Shown: positions 1-7,601 of the stretch, in pieces
How positions within the stretch are numbered: position 1 is the first letter of the stretch
Layout of the letters: every line of letters begins with the position of its first letter
Assembly (NCBI GenBank): GCA_965116435.1
Contig: OZ220686.1
Location: 2,294,001 to 2,358,000, forward strand
Source of the DNA: VXPQ01 sp965116435
Lineage (GTDB): Bacteria > Bacteroidota > Rhodothermia > Rhodothermales > VXPQ01
Length of the DNA stretch: 64,000 nucleotides
Direction: 5' to 3'
Translations under genes and position numbers: made by a program
Notes under the pieces: generated by a model
What the model saw: the letters and a program-made list of their open reading frames with translations, nothing else
Told to the model about the DNA's origin: nothing
The model's database searches: none

Positions 1-918
1 ACAAAACGCTTGTGCATGTTGGGATTCCTTGTGTTTTCCACCGCCGGGTTGGCGGCGGCGCAGGATGGCGGGTTTGCGTTTTTGCGCAATGGCGTCAATG
101 CCGAAGCAGGCGCCATGGGCGACGGACAGGTGGCGTGGACCCAGGATGCGTTCAGCACGTTCTGGAATCCGGCGGGCCTGGCCGCCGCCGAACGCAATAC
201 CGCCTCGCTGTCGTATTATGCGTGGGTGCTGGGGACCGGGAGTTATGCGGCGGCTTCCCGACTGGGCGTGGGCAAGAACGCGGCGGTCGGATTATTCGTT
301 ACGGCGATGGAAAGCGGCGATCTGGAAGCCCGCTCCGGTCCCGGCGAGCCGGAAGGGTTGTTCGGGGTGCAGTTCGCGAGCAGCGGGGCGTCGTACGGGC
401 ATCGGTTTGGGCCTTTCCGGGCCGGGGTTACGGCCAAATATTTGCTGGAGCGCATTTTTACGAATTCTTCCCGAGGGTATGCTTTCGATGTAGGCGTGCA
501 GGCCGATCTGCCGATTCGGGGGGTGCAATTCGGGGCGGCCTTGCAGAACATGGGCAAGATGTCCCGCCTGGTGACGGAGGCTACCCGGCTGCCCCGCGCG
601 CTGCGCGTAGGGGTGGCGGCGCATCCCTTCCATATCCGGATGGAGGACGACGCCGCCACGCTGGCGCAGCTCTTCGTCACCGCAGAAATCTCCCGATTTT
701 TCGCATCGAAGCACACGCAATGGCACATGGGTTTGGGAACGGAGGTGCTCGATATCGTGACGCTGCGGGGCGGCTTCATCACCAACGATGCGCTTCGGGG
801 GCCGTCTTTCGGGCTTGGGCTGGACCTGGGCGATGCGCTCTTCGATTATGCCTACGTGGCGTTCGAGAGCGGGTATGAGGGTTCGGGCCATATCGTGACG
901 CTTACCTACCAGTGGTAG
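1..918 (+). CDS. PorV/PorQ family outer-membrane protein (5' partial)
   Basis: The frame is open from base 1 to a TAG at 916-918, so the true start probably lies outside the window; a TTG at 10 and an ATG at 16 are the first internal candidates. The visible N-terminus is hydrophobic and Ala-rich and ends in AAAQDGG, which fits a signal peptide. It is followed by the FLRNGVNAEAGAMGDG and FWNPAGLA motifs typical of the PorV/PorQ (UPF0164-like) beta-barrel family, then alternating beta-strand-like sequence ending in an aromatic residue (YQW), as outer-membrane barrels do. Members of the family include the shuttle and attachment proteins of type IX secretion, but many paralogues have no known role. 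The next gene is convergent and only 7 bp away. Confidence 0.8.
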   Translation, partial: TKRLCMLGFLVFSTAGLAAAQDGGFAFLRNGVNAEAGAMGDGQVAWTQDAFSTFWNPAGLAAAERNTASLSYYAWVLGTGSYAAASRLGVGKNAAVGLFVTAMESGDLEARSGPGEPEGLFGVQFASSGASYGHRFGPFRAGVTAKYLLERIFTNSSRGYAFDVGVQADLPIRGVQFGAALQNMGKMSRLVTEATRLPRALRVGVAAHPFHIRMEDDAATLAQLFVTAEISRFFASKHTQWHMGLGTEVLDIVTLRGGFITNDALRGPSFGLGLDLGDALFDYAYVAFESGYEGSGHIVTLTYQW

Positions 919-925
919 GGGCGTG

Positions 926-1753
926 TTATCCGCCGAGGCTGCGCAGCGCGTCGCCGAGGGCGCCCAGTCCGGCGCCGACCGCCCCGGAGCGAACCCGCAG
1001 CGCGCACCAGAAGTCGATGGCCATCATTTGGGCGGCGTGCATGGGCACGGCGACCCAGAACGCCCGGCAGCGCCACGCGAGGGCGCCGAGGGCGATGCCC
1101 CCCGCCAGAGACAGCACGGTTTCCGGCAACGGTTTGTTCAAGTGCAGCAAGGCGAACGGGATAGCCTGTATCAAAATGGCGTACGGCCCGAGCGTCGCCG
1201 CCGTCCCGAAAAGCATGAAGCCTCGCCACAGGTATTCCCAGCCGATCCAGTAGAACAGGAAACAGGCCTGGTAGATCAGGAAAATCGTCCAGTCCGTTGC
1301 GGCGGGCGCGTAATGCGGGTACTGCGCCTGAAACGCCGGACTGGCCGACAGAATCCATGTGCCCGCCACGACCGCCGGCAGGTAGAGCGCCATGGCCATG
1401 CCCCCGAATTTCCAGTCTCCCCGGCCCAGCCCCGCCCCGTGCGCAGATTGCCTGAACAGGCCGCACAGGATCGCGACAGGGAGCGCGAAGCCCGTAATGC
1501 CCTGTACGACGAATCGCCATACCCAGGCGATCAGGTCCGCGTATTCCGACGGGAAAATATGGGCCGCATGGGCGTAAAAGAATCGCCGGCTTCCGATCGC
1601 ATCCTGCAGGATGACCAGCGCGCCGACCGCTACGAGCACGGTGGCCGTTTGGCGGTCGAGCCGCTTGAGCGCGGTCGCCAGGCGGGCTGTTTCCATTCGG
1701 ATCCAGGTGCGCATGGCGGCGGAAAAGTACGCGGGTATGGATGCGGGGATCAA
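926..1753 (-). CDS. CPBP family intramembrane metalloprotease-like protein
   Basis: A 275-residue polytopic membrane protein with about six hydrophobic segments. Family-like motifs are present: WEYLWRG around residues 172-178 (E173, R177), FALLH around 200-204 (H204) and MHAAQ near 238-242 (H239). These match the CAAX protease/bacteriocin-processing (CPBP/Abi) fold. In most members motif 1 is EExxxR; here the first Glu is Trp (W172), so activity is uncertain. CPBP proteins are integral membrane proteases or immunity-like proteins of mostly unknown substrate. The start codon overlaps by ATGA the stop of a short upstream frame (1750-1961), suggesting translational coupling with something now truncated. 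Confidence 0.7.
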   Translation of the reverse strand: MIPASIPAYFSAAMRTWIRMETARLATALKRLDRQTATVLVAVGALVILQDAIGSRRFFYAHAAHIFPSEYADLIAWVWRFVVQGITGFALPVAILCGLFRQSAHGAGLGRGDWKFGGMAMALYLPAVVAGTWILSASPAFQAQYPHYAPAATDWTIFLIYQACFLFYWIGWEYLWRGFMLFGTAATLGPYAILIQAIPFALLHLNKPLPETVLSLAGGIALGALAWRCRAFWVAVPMHAAQMMAIDFWCALRVRSGAVGAGLGALGDALRSLGG

Positions 1754-1961
1754 TCGGCAGGCCGCCCCAAGGTTTCGGCATACCAGGTTTCGGCTGCCTT
1801 GCGAAAAAAGGGCCTTGAATCAGCGCCCTCGAAAAAGCCTGCGCACAAAACGTTTGCCTTGCCCGGAACGTTCCATAGCGGATTCGGCCCGCCTCGCGCC
1901 TCTTCGCCCCGCCTTCCTGCGCATAGCGCTTGCCCGAATGCCCCAAAAAAGCCGATATTAC
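1750..1961 (-). pseudogene. Possible 3' remnant of a gene cut by repeat copy A
   Basis: The minus-strand frame ending at 1750 overlaps the CPBP start by ATGA, an arrangement normally seen between real operon partners. Its last residues (FFRKAAETWYAETLGRPAD) look protein-like, but upstream the frame runs straight into the 255-bp repeat at 1962-2216. I recognise no domain. It could be the tail of a gene whose 5' part was replaced by the repeat, or a chance open frame. No function is assigned. Confidence 0.25.
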
Positions 1962-2216
1962 AGGATGCACTGATCAAGTCCACTTCGATCAGCGCTTCAC
2001 GTACGCGAGTAGCTTTTGTAATGATTCTATCGTTAAAATCATCGGAAACCGAGGCGTTTTGCGTCGTCGGTGTCGTGAAGCGCCCTTCGGGAGGCATCGA
2101 GGAGCGCGCTGGCGGCGTCATTCCTCATTACGTGGGGCCTGCCACGCTGCTTCGTCATTCCTTGCCAGCCCACTCCTCGCTGCCTCTGATCTTCGCGGAC
2201 TTAATCAGTGCATCCT
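1962..2216 (+). repeat. 255-bp dispersed repeat, full-length copy A
   Basis: It begins AGGATGCACTGATCAAGTCC and ends with the near reverse complement (..CTTAATCAGTGCATCCT), giving terminal inverted repeats of about 22 bp with two mismatches. Copy B (13641-13895, same orientation) and copy C (30672-30926, reverse orientation) have exactly the same length and roughly 94-96% identity by eye. No conserved coding frame is evident and no flanking target duplication is obvious. It lies between the CPBP gene and bioY, about 70 bp before bioY. Confidence 0.9.
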
Positions 2217-2283
2217 ACAGGGATATTTTCGTTCGCAATATCGTACTGTCGTTTCGTCCACTCGCTAAACCGCTTCTCGTTTC

Positions 2284-2871
2284 ATGTTGCTACGCCTGCA
2301 CGCGCCCGCCCCTTCGCTGATTGACGCCCTTCGGGAAGAACGGGCCTCCACGCTTGTACAGGTCCTCGGCATTGTCGGGTTTGCCCTGCTCACCGCGCTT
2401 GGGGCCCAACTCCGCGTCTATTTGTGGGAAGTCCCCTTCACGCTTCAGACGCTGTTCGTATTTGGCAGCGGCCTGTTTCTGGGCGCCCGCAACGGGATGC
2501 TTGCGCAGCTTCTGTACCTCGCGCTGGGGCTTTTCGCGCCGGTGTTCGCAGGCGACGGATACGGACTTTCCTATCTGATCGGGGCGGTTAGTGCGGGCTA
2601 TCTCTTCGGGTACCCGCTGGCGGCGCTGGTCGTGGGCAGGCTTTCGGGGAGATGGAATACGCTGACGGGCAGCGCGCTGGCCATGCTGGTCGGGTCGGCG
2701 GTGTTCTTCGCGACGGGCGTCGTGTGGCTGCACTACGCGGCCGGGCACGCCACCTGGCTGGAATCCATCGACAAGGGCTTCCTGCGTTTTGTCCCTGCGG
2801 ACCTGGCCAAGGTGGCTCTTGTGTCCATGCTGTATTCCGGAACGCGGCGCCTCGGCGAGCAGCGTGCATAG
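2284..2871 (+). CDS. bioY: BioY family biotin transporter (S component)
   Basis: A 195-residue, very hydrophobic protein with about six membrane segments. It has the BioY signature: VPFTLQTL (about residues 56-63) followed by a Gly/Ala-rich helix (GARNGML) and LGLFAPVFAGDGYG. BioY captures biotin as the substrate-binding component of ECF transporters, or alone as a low-capacity transporter. No EcfA/EcfT genes are adjacent, so it may work alone or with a shared energising module elsewhere. It starts about 70 bp after repeat copy A, and the next gene begins 26 bp downstream in the same direction. Confidence 0.9.
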   Translation: MLLRLHAPAPSLIDALREERASTLVQVLGIVGFALLTALGAQLRVYLWEVPFTLQTLFVFGSGLFLGARNGMLAQLLYLALGLFAPVFAGDGYGLSYLIGAVSAGYLFGYPLAALVVGRLSGRWNTLTGSALAMLVGSAVFFATGVVWLHYAAGHATWLESIDKGFLRFVPADLAKVALVSMLYSGTRRLGEQRA

Positions 2872-2896
2872 CCCGCGCGCCGCCTTTCTTGTCGTA

Positions 2897-4057
2897 ATGC
2901 GACCTGCCGCGGTCTGCCTGACGGTAGTCTTGTTGCTGGGGCCTGGTTCGGCCCGGGCGCAGCCCGCCGGATCCATTTTCGACGATCCGGTCGTACAGAC
3001 TGAAATAAGCGAGGGGCTGGACGATCTGTACAATATGCACTTCGAGGCGGCGGCCCGTCGTTTCGAGCGCATCGCCCGGCGGTATCCCGAACATCCCGCC
3101 GGACCGTTTCTGGAAGCGCTCAACCTGTGGTGGAAAATTCTTCCCGACCTGTCGAACGAGGCGCACGACGACGCCTTCTTCGCCGCTATGGAAGAGGTGA
3201 TCGCACGTTCGGATCGCCTGCTCAAGCAGGATGACGATGCGTTCGACGCCATGTTTTTCAAGGGCGCCGCCCTCGGTTTTCGGGGACGTCTCCGCTCGAA
3301 CCGGGGAAAATGGCTCAAAGCGGCGCGGGACGGCCTTCGGGCCATGGACTATGTGCTGGACGTGGTGGAACGGGAGCCGGATGTGGCGGATTACGCCTTC
3401 GGGAAGGGCATGTACGACTACTACGCCGTCGCAATCCCGGAGAAATACCCTTTCCTGAGGCCGCTGGCGCTGTTCTTTCCAGACGGGGACCGGGAACGAG
3501 GCATTGAAGCACTCCGGCGCACCGTGCGCGACGGGCGGTTCGTCCGCGCCGAAGCGGCCTACTTTCTGCTCCAGATATATTATTTGTTCGAGAACGATTT
3601 CGAACGGAGCGTGGAGTACGCGGTCTGGCTCCGCGAGCGGTACCCCGACAATTCTTTTTTCCATACGATAGAGGGGCGCGTGTACGCCCGGTGGGCGAGA
3701 TGGGACCTGTCGGACCCCGTTTTCGAGGACGTGTACGCCCGGTACCGGGCCGGGCGCACGGGATACAATGCTTCGCTGGCCGCGCAGGCGCTCTTTTTCC
3801 TGGCGCGCAGCCGCATGGCGTACGGCGAATACGAAGCGGCGCTGCCGCATTTGAACGCCTTGCAGGAAGCGGCGATACGAGACGCGGCGGATTACCGGTT
3901 CGTTACGATGGGGCGGCTGTATGCGGGCATGGCCCACGATGCGCTGGGGCGGCGCAGCGAGGCTGTGGCGGCCTACAGGGAGGCCCTGCGTACGAAAGAC
4001 TGGTCCCGGGCGCACAAGCGGGCAAGGCAGTATCTTGACGCACCGTATGGACAGTAG
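2897..4057 (+). CDS. Secreted TPR-like repeat protein of unknown function
   Basis: The ATG at 2897 is chosen because it opens a clear signal peptide (MRPAAVCLTVVLLLGPGSARAQ, cleavage after ARA). The 386-residue product is rich in amphipathic helices with TPR-like spacing (NMHFEAAARRFERIARRYPEHP; NALQEAA..; ALGRRSEAVAAYREALR near the C-terminus). It is probably a periplasmic helical-repeat scaffold. No catalytic motif is visible. It lies 26 bp after bioY and 12 bp before rsmA, so it is probably co-transcribed with both. Similar proteins are widespread in Bacteroidota as uncharacterised TPR proteins. Confidence 0.65.
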   Translation: MRPAAVCLTVVLLLGPGSARAQPAGSIFDDPVVQTEISEGLDDLYNMHFEAAARRFERIARRYPEHPAGPFLEALNLWWKILPDLSNEAHDDAFFAAMEEVIARSDRLLKQDDDAFDAMFFKGAALGFRGRLRSNRGKWLKAARDGLRAMDYVLDVVEREPDVADYAFGKGMYDYYAVAIPEKYPFLRPLALFFPDGDRERGIEALRRTVRDGRFVRAEAAYFLLQIYYLFENDFERSVEYAVWLRERYPDNSFFHTIEGRVYARWARWDLSDPVFEDVYARYRAGRTGYNASLAAQALFFLARSRMAYGEYEAALPHLNALQEAAIRDAADYRFVTMGRLYAGMAHDALGRRSEAVAAYREALRTKDWSRAHKRARQYLDAPYGQ

Positions 4058-4069
4058 CGCCCCGGATTC

Positions 4070-4909
4070 ATGGCCTTCGTTCCCAAAAAATCGCTCGGAC
4101 AACATTTTCTCCGCGATCCGAACGTGGCGCGGAAAATCGTCGCTGCGTTGCAGGCGCCGCGCGAGGCGCATGTCGTGGAAATCGGGCCGGGCGAGGGGGC
4201 GCTTACCGGGTTGCTCCGGGAGCGGTTCGCTGCGTTCACGGCGGTCGAGATAGATTCGCGGGCCGTGGCGTTCCTGCGGGATGCGCATCCGGGCATGGAT
4301 GTGCGGCAGATGGATGTGCTGGAGGTGGATTGGCGGGCGTTTGCGCGGGAAAAGGGCGCGCCGCTTTTTGTCGTGGGGAATCTCCCGTACAATATGACCA
4401 GCCCCATCCTGTTCAGCCTGCTGGATGTGCGAGACGTCGTGCAGGAAGTCGTGGCGATGATGCAACGGGAGGTGGCGGAACGCCTGGTGGCGGTTCCCCG
4501 GACCAAGGCGTACGGCATTTTGAGCGTGTTTTGTCAGGCGCTGGGGCGTCCCGAACGGCTGTTTCGGGTGTCTCCCCAAGTGTTTTACCCCCGTCCCGCC
4601 GTGGTCAGCGCCGTGGTGCGCCTGACCTTTGCGGGCAAGGAAGAGGCGCCCGAGGGCGTGGATATGGCGTTTTTTCGCAGCGTGGTCCGCACGGCGTTCA
4701 ACCGGCGCCGCAAAACGCTTCGCAACAGCCTCGACCGCTGGACGAAAGGCGAGGCGGGCATTGTGCTCCCCGAAGGTCTGGATGCGCGACGGCCCGAAGA
4801 GTTGACCCCTGAAGAGTTTGTCGCGCTGGCGCGTTATCTTAAGGATGCTCTGATCGAATCCACTGCGATCAGCGCGTCACGTACGCAAGCACAGGCGCCT
4901 GGTTCATAG
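4070..4909 (+). CDS. rsmA: 16S rRNA dimethyladenosine transferase RsmA (KsgA)
   Basis: A 279-residue SAM-dependent methyltransferase that dimethylates the two adjacent adenines near the 3' end of 16S rRNA during 30S maturation. Diagnostic motifs: KKSLGQHFL at residues 6-14, the SAM loop EIGPGEGALT at 37-46, acidic motif II (VEIDS) and the catalytic NLPYN at 104-108. The last 20 or so residues (from about DALIESTAIS) are encoded by the left end of the dispersed repeat at 4842-4890, so the native C-terminus has been replaced or extended by repeat-derived sequence. The core fold ends before this point, so activity is probably kept. A rho-independent terminator follows immediately. Confidence 0.95.
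   Translation: MAFVPKKSLGQHFLRDPNVARKIVAALQAPREAHVVEIGPGEGALTGLLRERFAAFTAVEIDSRAVAFLRDAHPGMDVRQMDVLEVDWRAFAREKGAPLFVVGNLPYNMTSPILFSLLDVRDVVQEVVAMMQREVAERLVAVPRTKAYGILSVFCQALGRPERLFRVSPQVFYPRPAVVSAVVRLTFAGKEEAPEGVDMAFFRSVVRTAFNRRRKTLRNSLDRWTKGEAGIVLPEGLDARRPEELTPEEFVALARYLKDALIESTAISASRTQAQAPGS
4842..4890 (+). repeat. Truncated left end of the dispersed repeat inside rsmA
   Basis: AGGATGCTCTGATCGAATCC and the following bases up to about GTACGC match the first 45-49 bp of copy A with few mismatches (including the inner GATCAGCG..TCACGTACGC). There is no right end. It is read in frame as the last codons of rsmA. Confidence 0.8.
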
Positions 4910-4911
4910 GT

Positions 4912-4939
4912 AGCGCCGTCCCGCTGGCGGCGCTTTTTT
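4912..4939 (+). terminator. Rho-independent terminator after rsmA
   Basis: Perfect 7-bp stem AGCGCCG/CGGCGCT with a 9-nt loop, followed by a run of T residues. It lies just after the rsmA stop and before mgtE. Confidence 0.8.
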
Positions 4940-4963
4940 ACGTACTATCTGTTTGCGTTCCGC

Positions 4964-6361
4964 ATGGAGCATTCTATGGATACCGTTCAGGACGAGGCGT
5001 TTACCGCGCCTCCTCCCGCAATAGACGACGAACTGGTCGAGCGTCTCGAAGCGTTGCTGGCGTCGGGGGCGCGGGAGGACGCCGTGCGCATCGCGGCCCG
5101 TTTGCACCCGGCGGACCTTGCCCGGCTCATGAATTATCTCGCCGCCGGAGAGCGCACGGCCCTGTTCGGGTCGTTGCCGGGCGAGCAGGCCGGACTGGTG
5201 CTGGCGGATCTCGACGAGGAATTGCGCACGCGGCTTCTCGAGGAAACGCATCCGGAGCGGCTCAAGGAACTCCTTGGGTATCTCGAAACGGACGACGCTG
5301 CCGACGTGATGGCGGATTTGCCGGAGGAGGTGGCCGCGGAGGTGCTTCCCTTGCTGGATCGCAGCGCGGAAGTGCAGTCGTTGCTCCATTACGACGAGGA
5401 GTCCGCCGGGGGCATCATGGGTACGGAGTTTGTGATCGTGCCCGAAACGTGGACCGTGGCGGAAGCGACGGAGGAAGTGCGCCGCAACGCCGAAACCGTG
5501 GCGGCGGTGTTCGCCGTATTCGTATGCGATGCACAGGGGACATTGCAGGGCGTCGTTTCCATGAAGGATTTGCTGCTGACCCTGGCGGATGCGCCCGTAT
5601 CCAGCATTATGAGCCGGGACGTCGTTACGGTCCCGCCCGAAATGGATCAGGAAGAAGTGGGCCGCATCATGCAGCGATACGATCTGGTGTCCTTGCCGGT
5701 GGCGTCCGCACGCGGCGAAATGCTGGGCCGGATTACCATCGACGACATTGTGGATGTTATTCGGGACGAGGCCGAGGAAGACATTCAGCGCATGAGCGGC
5801 ATGTCCGGCAGCGAGGAGCCCTCCGATTCCGTGTTTCGGGTGATTCGCGGACGGTTGCCCTGGTTGCTCATTGGCATGGTGGGGGCGGGCCTTTCGGGCC
5901 TCGTCATCGGGCAGTTCGAAAATGCGCTCGAACAGGCGGTTATTCTGGCGGCGTTCATTCCCATCGTCATGGCGATGGCGGGCAATGCGGGCATTCAGAG
6001 CTCGGCCATTGTGGTGCAGGGGCTGGCCAGCGGAGAGTTGTGGGCAAGCGATGTGGCCCGCCGCCTTGGCAAGGAACTCAGCGTATCCCTGCTGAATGGC
6101 CTGGCGCTGGCGCTTGTGCTCGGGGTGGTGGTTATGATGCTGCCGATCGCCGACGCCACGCTCGAATTGCTTGCGCTGACAGCCTCCCTGTCCATGTTGA
6201 CCGTGATTGTGCTGGCCACGATCATCGGGGCCACGGTGCCCTTGTTGCTTCACCGCATGAAAATAGACCCGGCGCTCGCCACCGGCCCCTTCATCACCAC
6301 GAGCAACGACATTCTCGGCCTGGGCGTGTTCTTCCTGCTGGCAACGCTGATCTATTTGTAG
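4964..6361 (+). CDS. mgtE: Magnesium transporter MgtE
   Basis: A 465-residue Mg2+ channel/transporter. The N-terminal helical MgtE_N superhelix (about residues 25-130, with HPADLARLM), two CBS domains (about 135-255, with SAGGIMGTEF and SSIMSRDVVTV) and a C-terminal five-helix membrane domain (about 290-465, with GMVGAGLSGLVIGQF, AMAGNAGIQSSAIVVQGLA and ATGPFITTSNDILGL) are in the standard order and length. The CBS and N domains sense cytosolic Mg2+ and gate the pore. An alternative ATG lies at 4976. It stands alone, downstream of a terminator, with a convergent toxin-antitoxin pair after it. Confidence 0.95.
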   Translation: MEHSMDTVQDEAFTAPPPAIDDELVERLEALLASGAREDAVRIAARLHPADLARLMNYLAAGERTALFGSLPGEQAGLVLADLDEELRTRLLEETHPERLKELLGYLETDDAADVMADLPEEVAAEVLPLLDRSAEVQSLLHYDEESAGGIMGTEFVIVPETWTVAEATEEVRRNAETVAAVFAVFVCDAQGTLQGVVSMKDLLLTLADAPVSSIMSRDVVTVPPEMDQEEVGRIMQRYDLVSLPVASARGEMLGRITIDDIVDVIRDEAEEDIQRMSGMSGSEEPSDSVFRVIRGRLPWLLIGMVGAGLSGLVIGQFENALEQAVILAAFIPIVMAMAGNAGIQSSAIVVQGLASGELWASDVARRLGKELSVSLLNGLALALVLGVVVMMLPIADATLELLALTASLSMLTVIVLATIIGATVPLLLHRMKIDPALATGPFITTSNDILGLGVFFLLATLIYL

Positions 6362-6440
6362 CGGCTACGCACGCACACGGCCTCCCGAACGGTTTCCAGA
6401 AATGGTCCAGGGAATTTGGACAGTGTGGTGCGGCGGGATA

Positions 6441-6839
6441 TTACCAGAGGCAACTTACCGGGTATCGCCGAATCGCAGCGTCCGGCGTAAGAATCGTTGC
6501 GTTTGCGCCAATCGCCGCCGCCACCAGCCATCGGTCGAAGGGGTCTTTGTGATGATTCGGCAATTCGGTAGCGCTGTAGATATCAAATCGACTCAATGGC
6601 AGACACGTTAATCCCCAGGTGGCTATTTGTTTTTCCAGCCAGCGCCGCGGAGGATCGGGAAGATCAAGTTTCCCGGATTGCCACTTGAGCGCCAGTTCGA
6701 TTGCAGAGGCATCGCTCAGCAACAACGGGGTTTGCGTGGTTTCAATGGCTTCTTTTGCGGCTTTTGATATCCGCGTCGAATCCGTACACAGCCAGATTAG
6801 CGTACATGTGTCCAGTATGTACGAAGTCAAAGCCCCCAT
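6441..6839 (-). CDS. vapC: PIN-domain toxin (VapC family)
   Basis: A 132-residue PIN-domain ribonuclease-like protein. The acidic Mg2+-binding residues are present: D10 (YILDTCTLIW), E48 (ASAIELALK), D99/D102 (HKDPFDRWL) and D120 (LTPDAAI). VapC toxins cleave RNA, often tRNA or rRNA, when the antitoxin is lost. The gene overlaps the upstream antitoxin frame by 13 bp, the usual coupled arrangement, and is convergent with mgtE. It appears intact. Confidence 0.85.
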   Translation of the reverse strand: MGALTSYILDTCTLIWLCTDSTRISKAAKEAIETTQTPLLLSDASAIELALKWQSGKLDLPDPPRRWLEKQIATWGLTCLPLSRFDIYSATELPNHHKDPFDRWLVAAAIGANATILTPDAAIRRYPVSCLW

Positions 6840-7066
6840 TTCGCCAGTTCCTCGTCTGTCATCGGATCGAATGCATCCGGGGCATAGCGCACGGGCGCGG
6901 ATGTGACGGTTCCCACTTTCGGTCGCTGGAACAGGGGTGATTCAATGGCTGTCAGCTTGGCGACGGGCGTCTTGCCGTTCAATATAATGATGGTTTCGCC
7001 TTGCTTGACCTCCTTCAGCATTCGGGACAAATGCGTTTTTGCCTCGTGCGTGGTCACGGTTTTCAT
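6827..7066 (-). CDS. Phd/YefM-family antitoxin partnered with the PIN toxin
   Basis: The start at 7066 gives MKTVTTHEAKTHLSRMLKEV, which aligns with the DNA-binding N-terminus of Phd/YefM antitoxins; an upstream in-frame start at 7099 would add 11 residues. The protein is 79 residues, with the typical hinge GKTPVAKL and a C-terminal toxin-binding tail that ends inside the toxin start. Antitoxins of this family neutralise the toxin and repress their own promoter. A 20-bp inverted repeat lies about 50 bp upstream and is a plausible operator. Confidence 0.8.
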   Translation of the reverse strand: MKTVTTHEAKTHLSRMLKEVKQGETIIILNGKTPVAKLTAIESPLFQRPKVGTVTSAPVRYAPDAFDPMTDEELAKWGL

Positions 7067-7114
7067 GGCATGTACGGTTTTCGATGGGATTACCGACAAG
7101 GGTACGCAATATAC

Positions 7115-7134
7115 GACTTAGCCATGACTAAGTC
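7115..7134. promoter_or_regulatory. Inverted repeat, candidate operator of the toxin-antitoxin pair
   Basis: GACTTAG-CCATGA-CTAAGTC has perfect 7-bp arms with a 6-bp centre. It lies between the ccmE stop and the antitoxin start, on the side where the toxin-antitoxin promoter should be. Phd-type antitoxins bind such palindromes; the assignment is inferred from position. Confidence 0.5.
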
Positions 7135-7170
7135 AAGCGAAAAAAGCCCCAGGGAGGACGTGTCGATTTT

Positions 7171-7557
7171 TTACGAGGCTGCCTCGAATTCGGAGCCGTC
7201 ATTGTATTTGGAGGGGCATTTGACGAGGATGTGTTGCGCTGTGAACACGTCGCCCTCCGCGGAACCCAGCACGACCAGGCGTTCGGCGTCCTCGAAATTG
7301 GCGGGCTTCGGGTTCGGGTAGTGCACCTTGCGCACGGCGCCCGCCTCGTCCTGCATATGGAAACTGAAGATGTTCCGGTCGCGGTCATACGCATACCGCT
7401 CCGCCTCCACCCAAGTCCCTACCACATGCGCTTCCACGCCCGTCCGCTCGGCTTCGGCGAAATTCATGTATCCCCCGACCTGTTTGCCGAAATTCAGGAA
7501 CAGCAGAGCGGCGAAACCGACCATCAGCACAAGGCCTGTGATTGTTTTGGGTTTCAT
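7171..7557 (-). CDS. ccmE: Cytochrome c maturation haem chaperone CcmE, CxxxY variant
   Basis: The start at 7557 gives MKPKTITGLVLMVGFAALLF, a single N-terminal membrane anchor, and a 128-residue protein. The body is the small OB-like CcmE domain (YMNFAEA..VEAHVVGTW..; LVVLGSAEGDVFTAQHILVKC). In classical CcmE the haem is attached to His in HxxxY; here the site reads CPSKY, so Cys takes that place (CxxxY). Such CcmE proteins are known from a variant System I described in archaea and some bacteria that also lack CcmH. It is the last gene of a minus-strand ccm run. Confidence 0.85.
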   Translation of the reverse strand: MKPKTITGLVLMVGFAALLFLNFGKQVGGYMNFAEAERTGVEAHVVGTWVEAERYAYDRDRNIFSFHMQDEAGAVRKVHYPNPKPANFEDAERLVVLGSAEGDVFTAQHILVKCPSKYNDGSEFEAAS

Positions 7558-7601
7558 GGGATCGTGGGTAGACGGGAAAACGAGGGGATAGTGCGCGATG
7601 T

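Noticed and set aside
906..1970. Long minus-strand and plus-strand frames across 906-2320
   Set aside because: They are alternative frames of the CPBP gene and of repeat copy A; composition is Arg/Pro-rich, as expected for shadows in GC-rich DNA.
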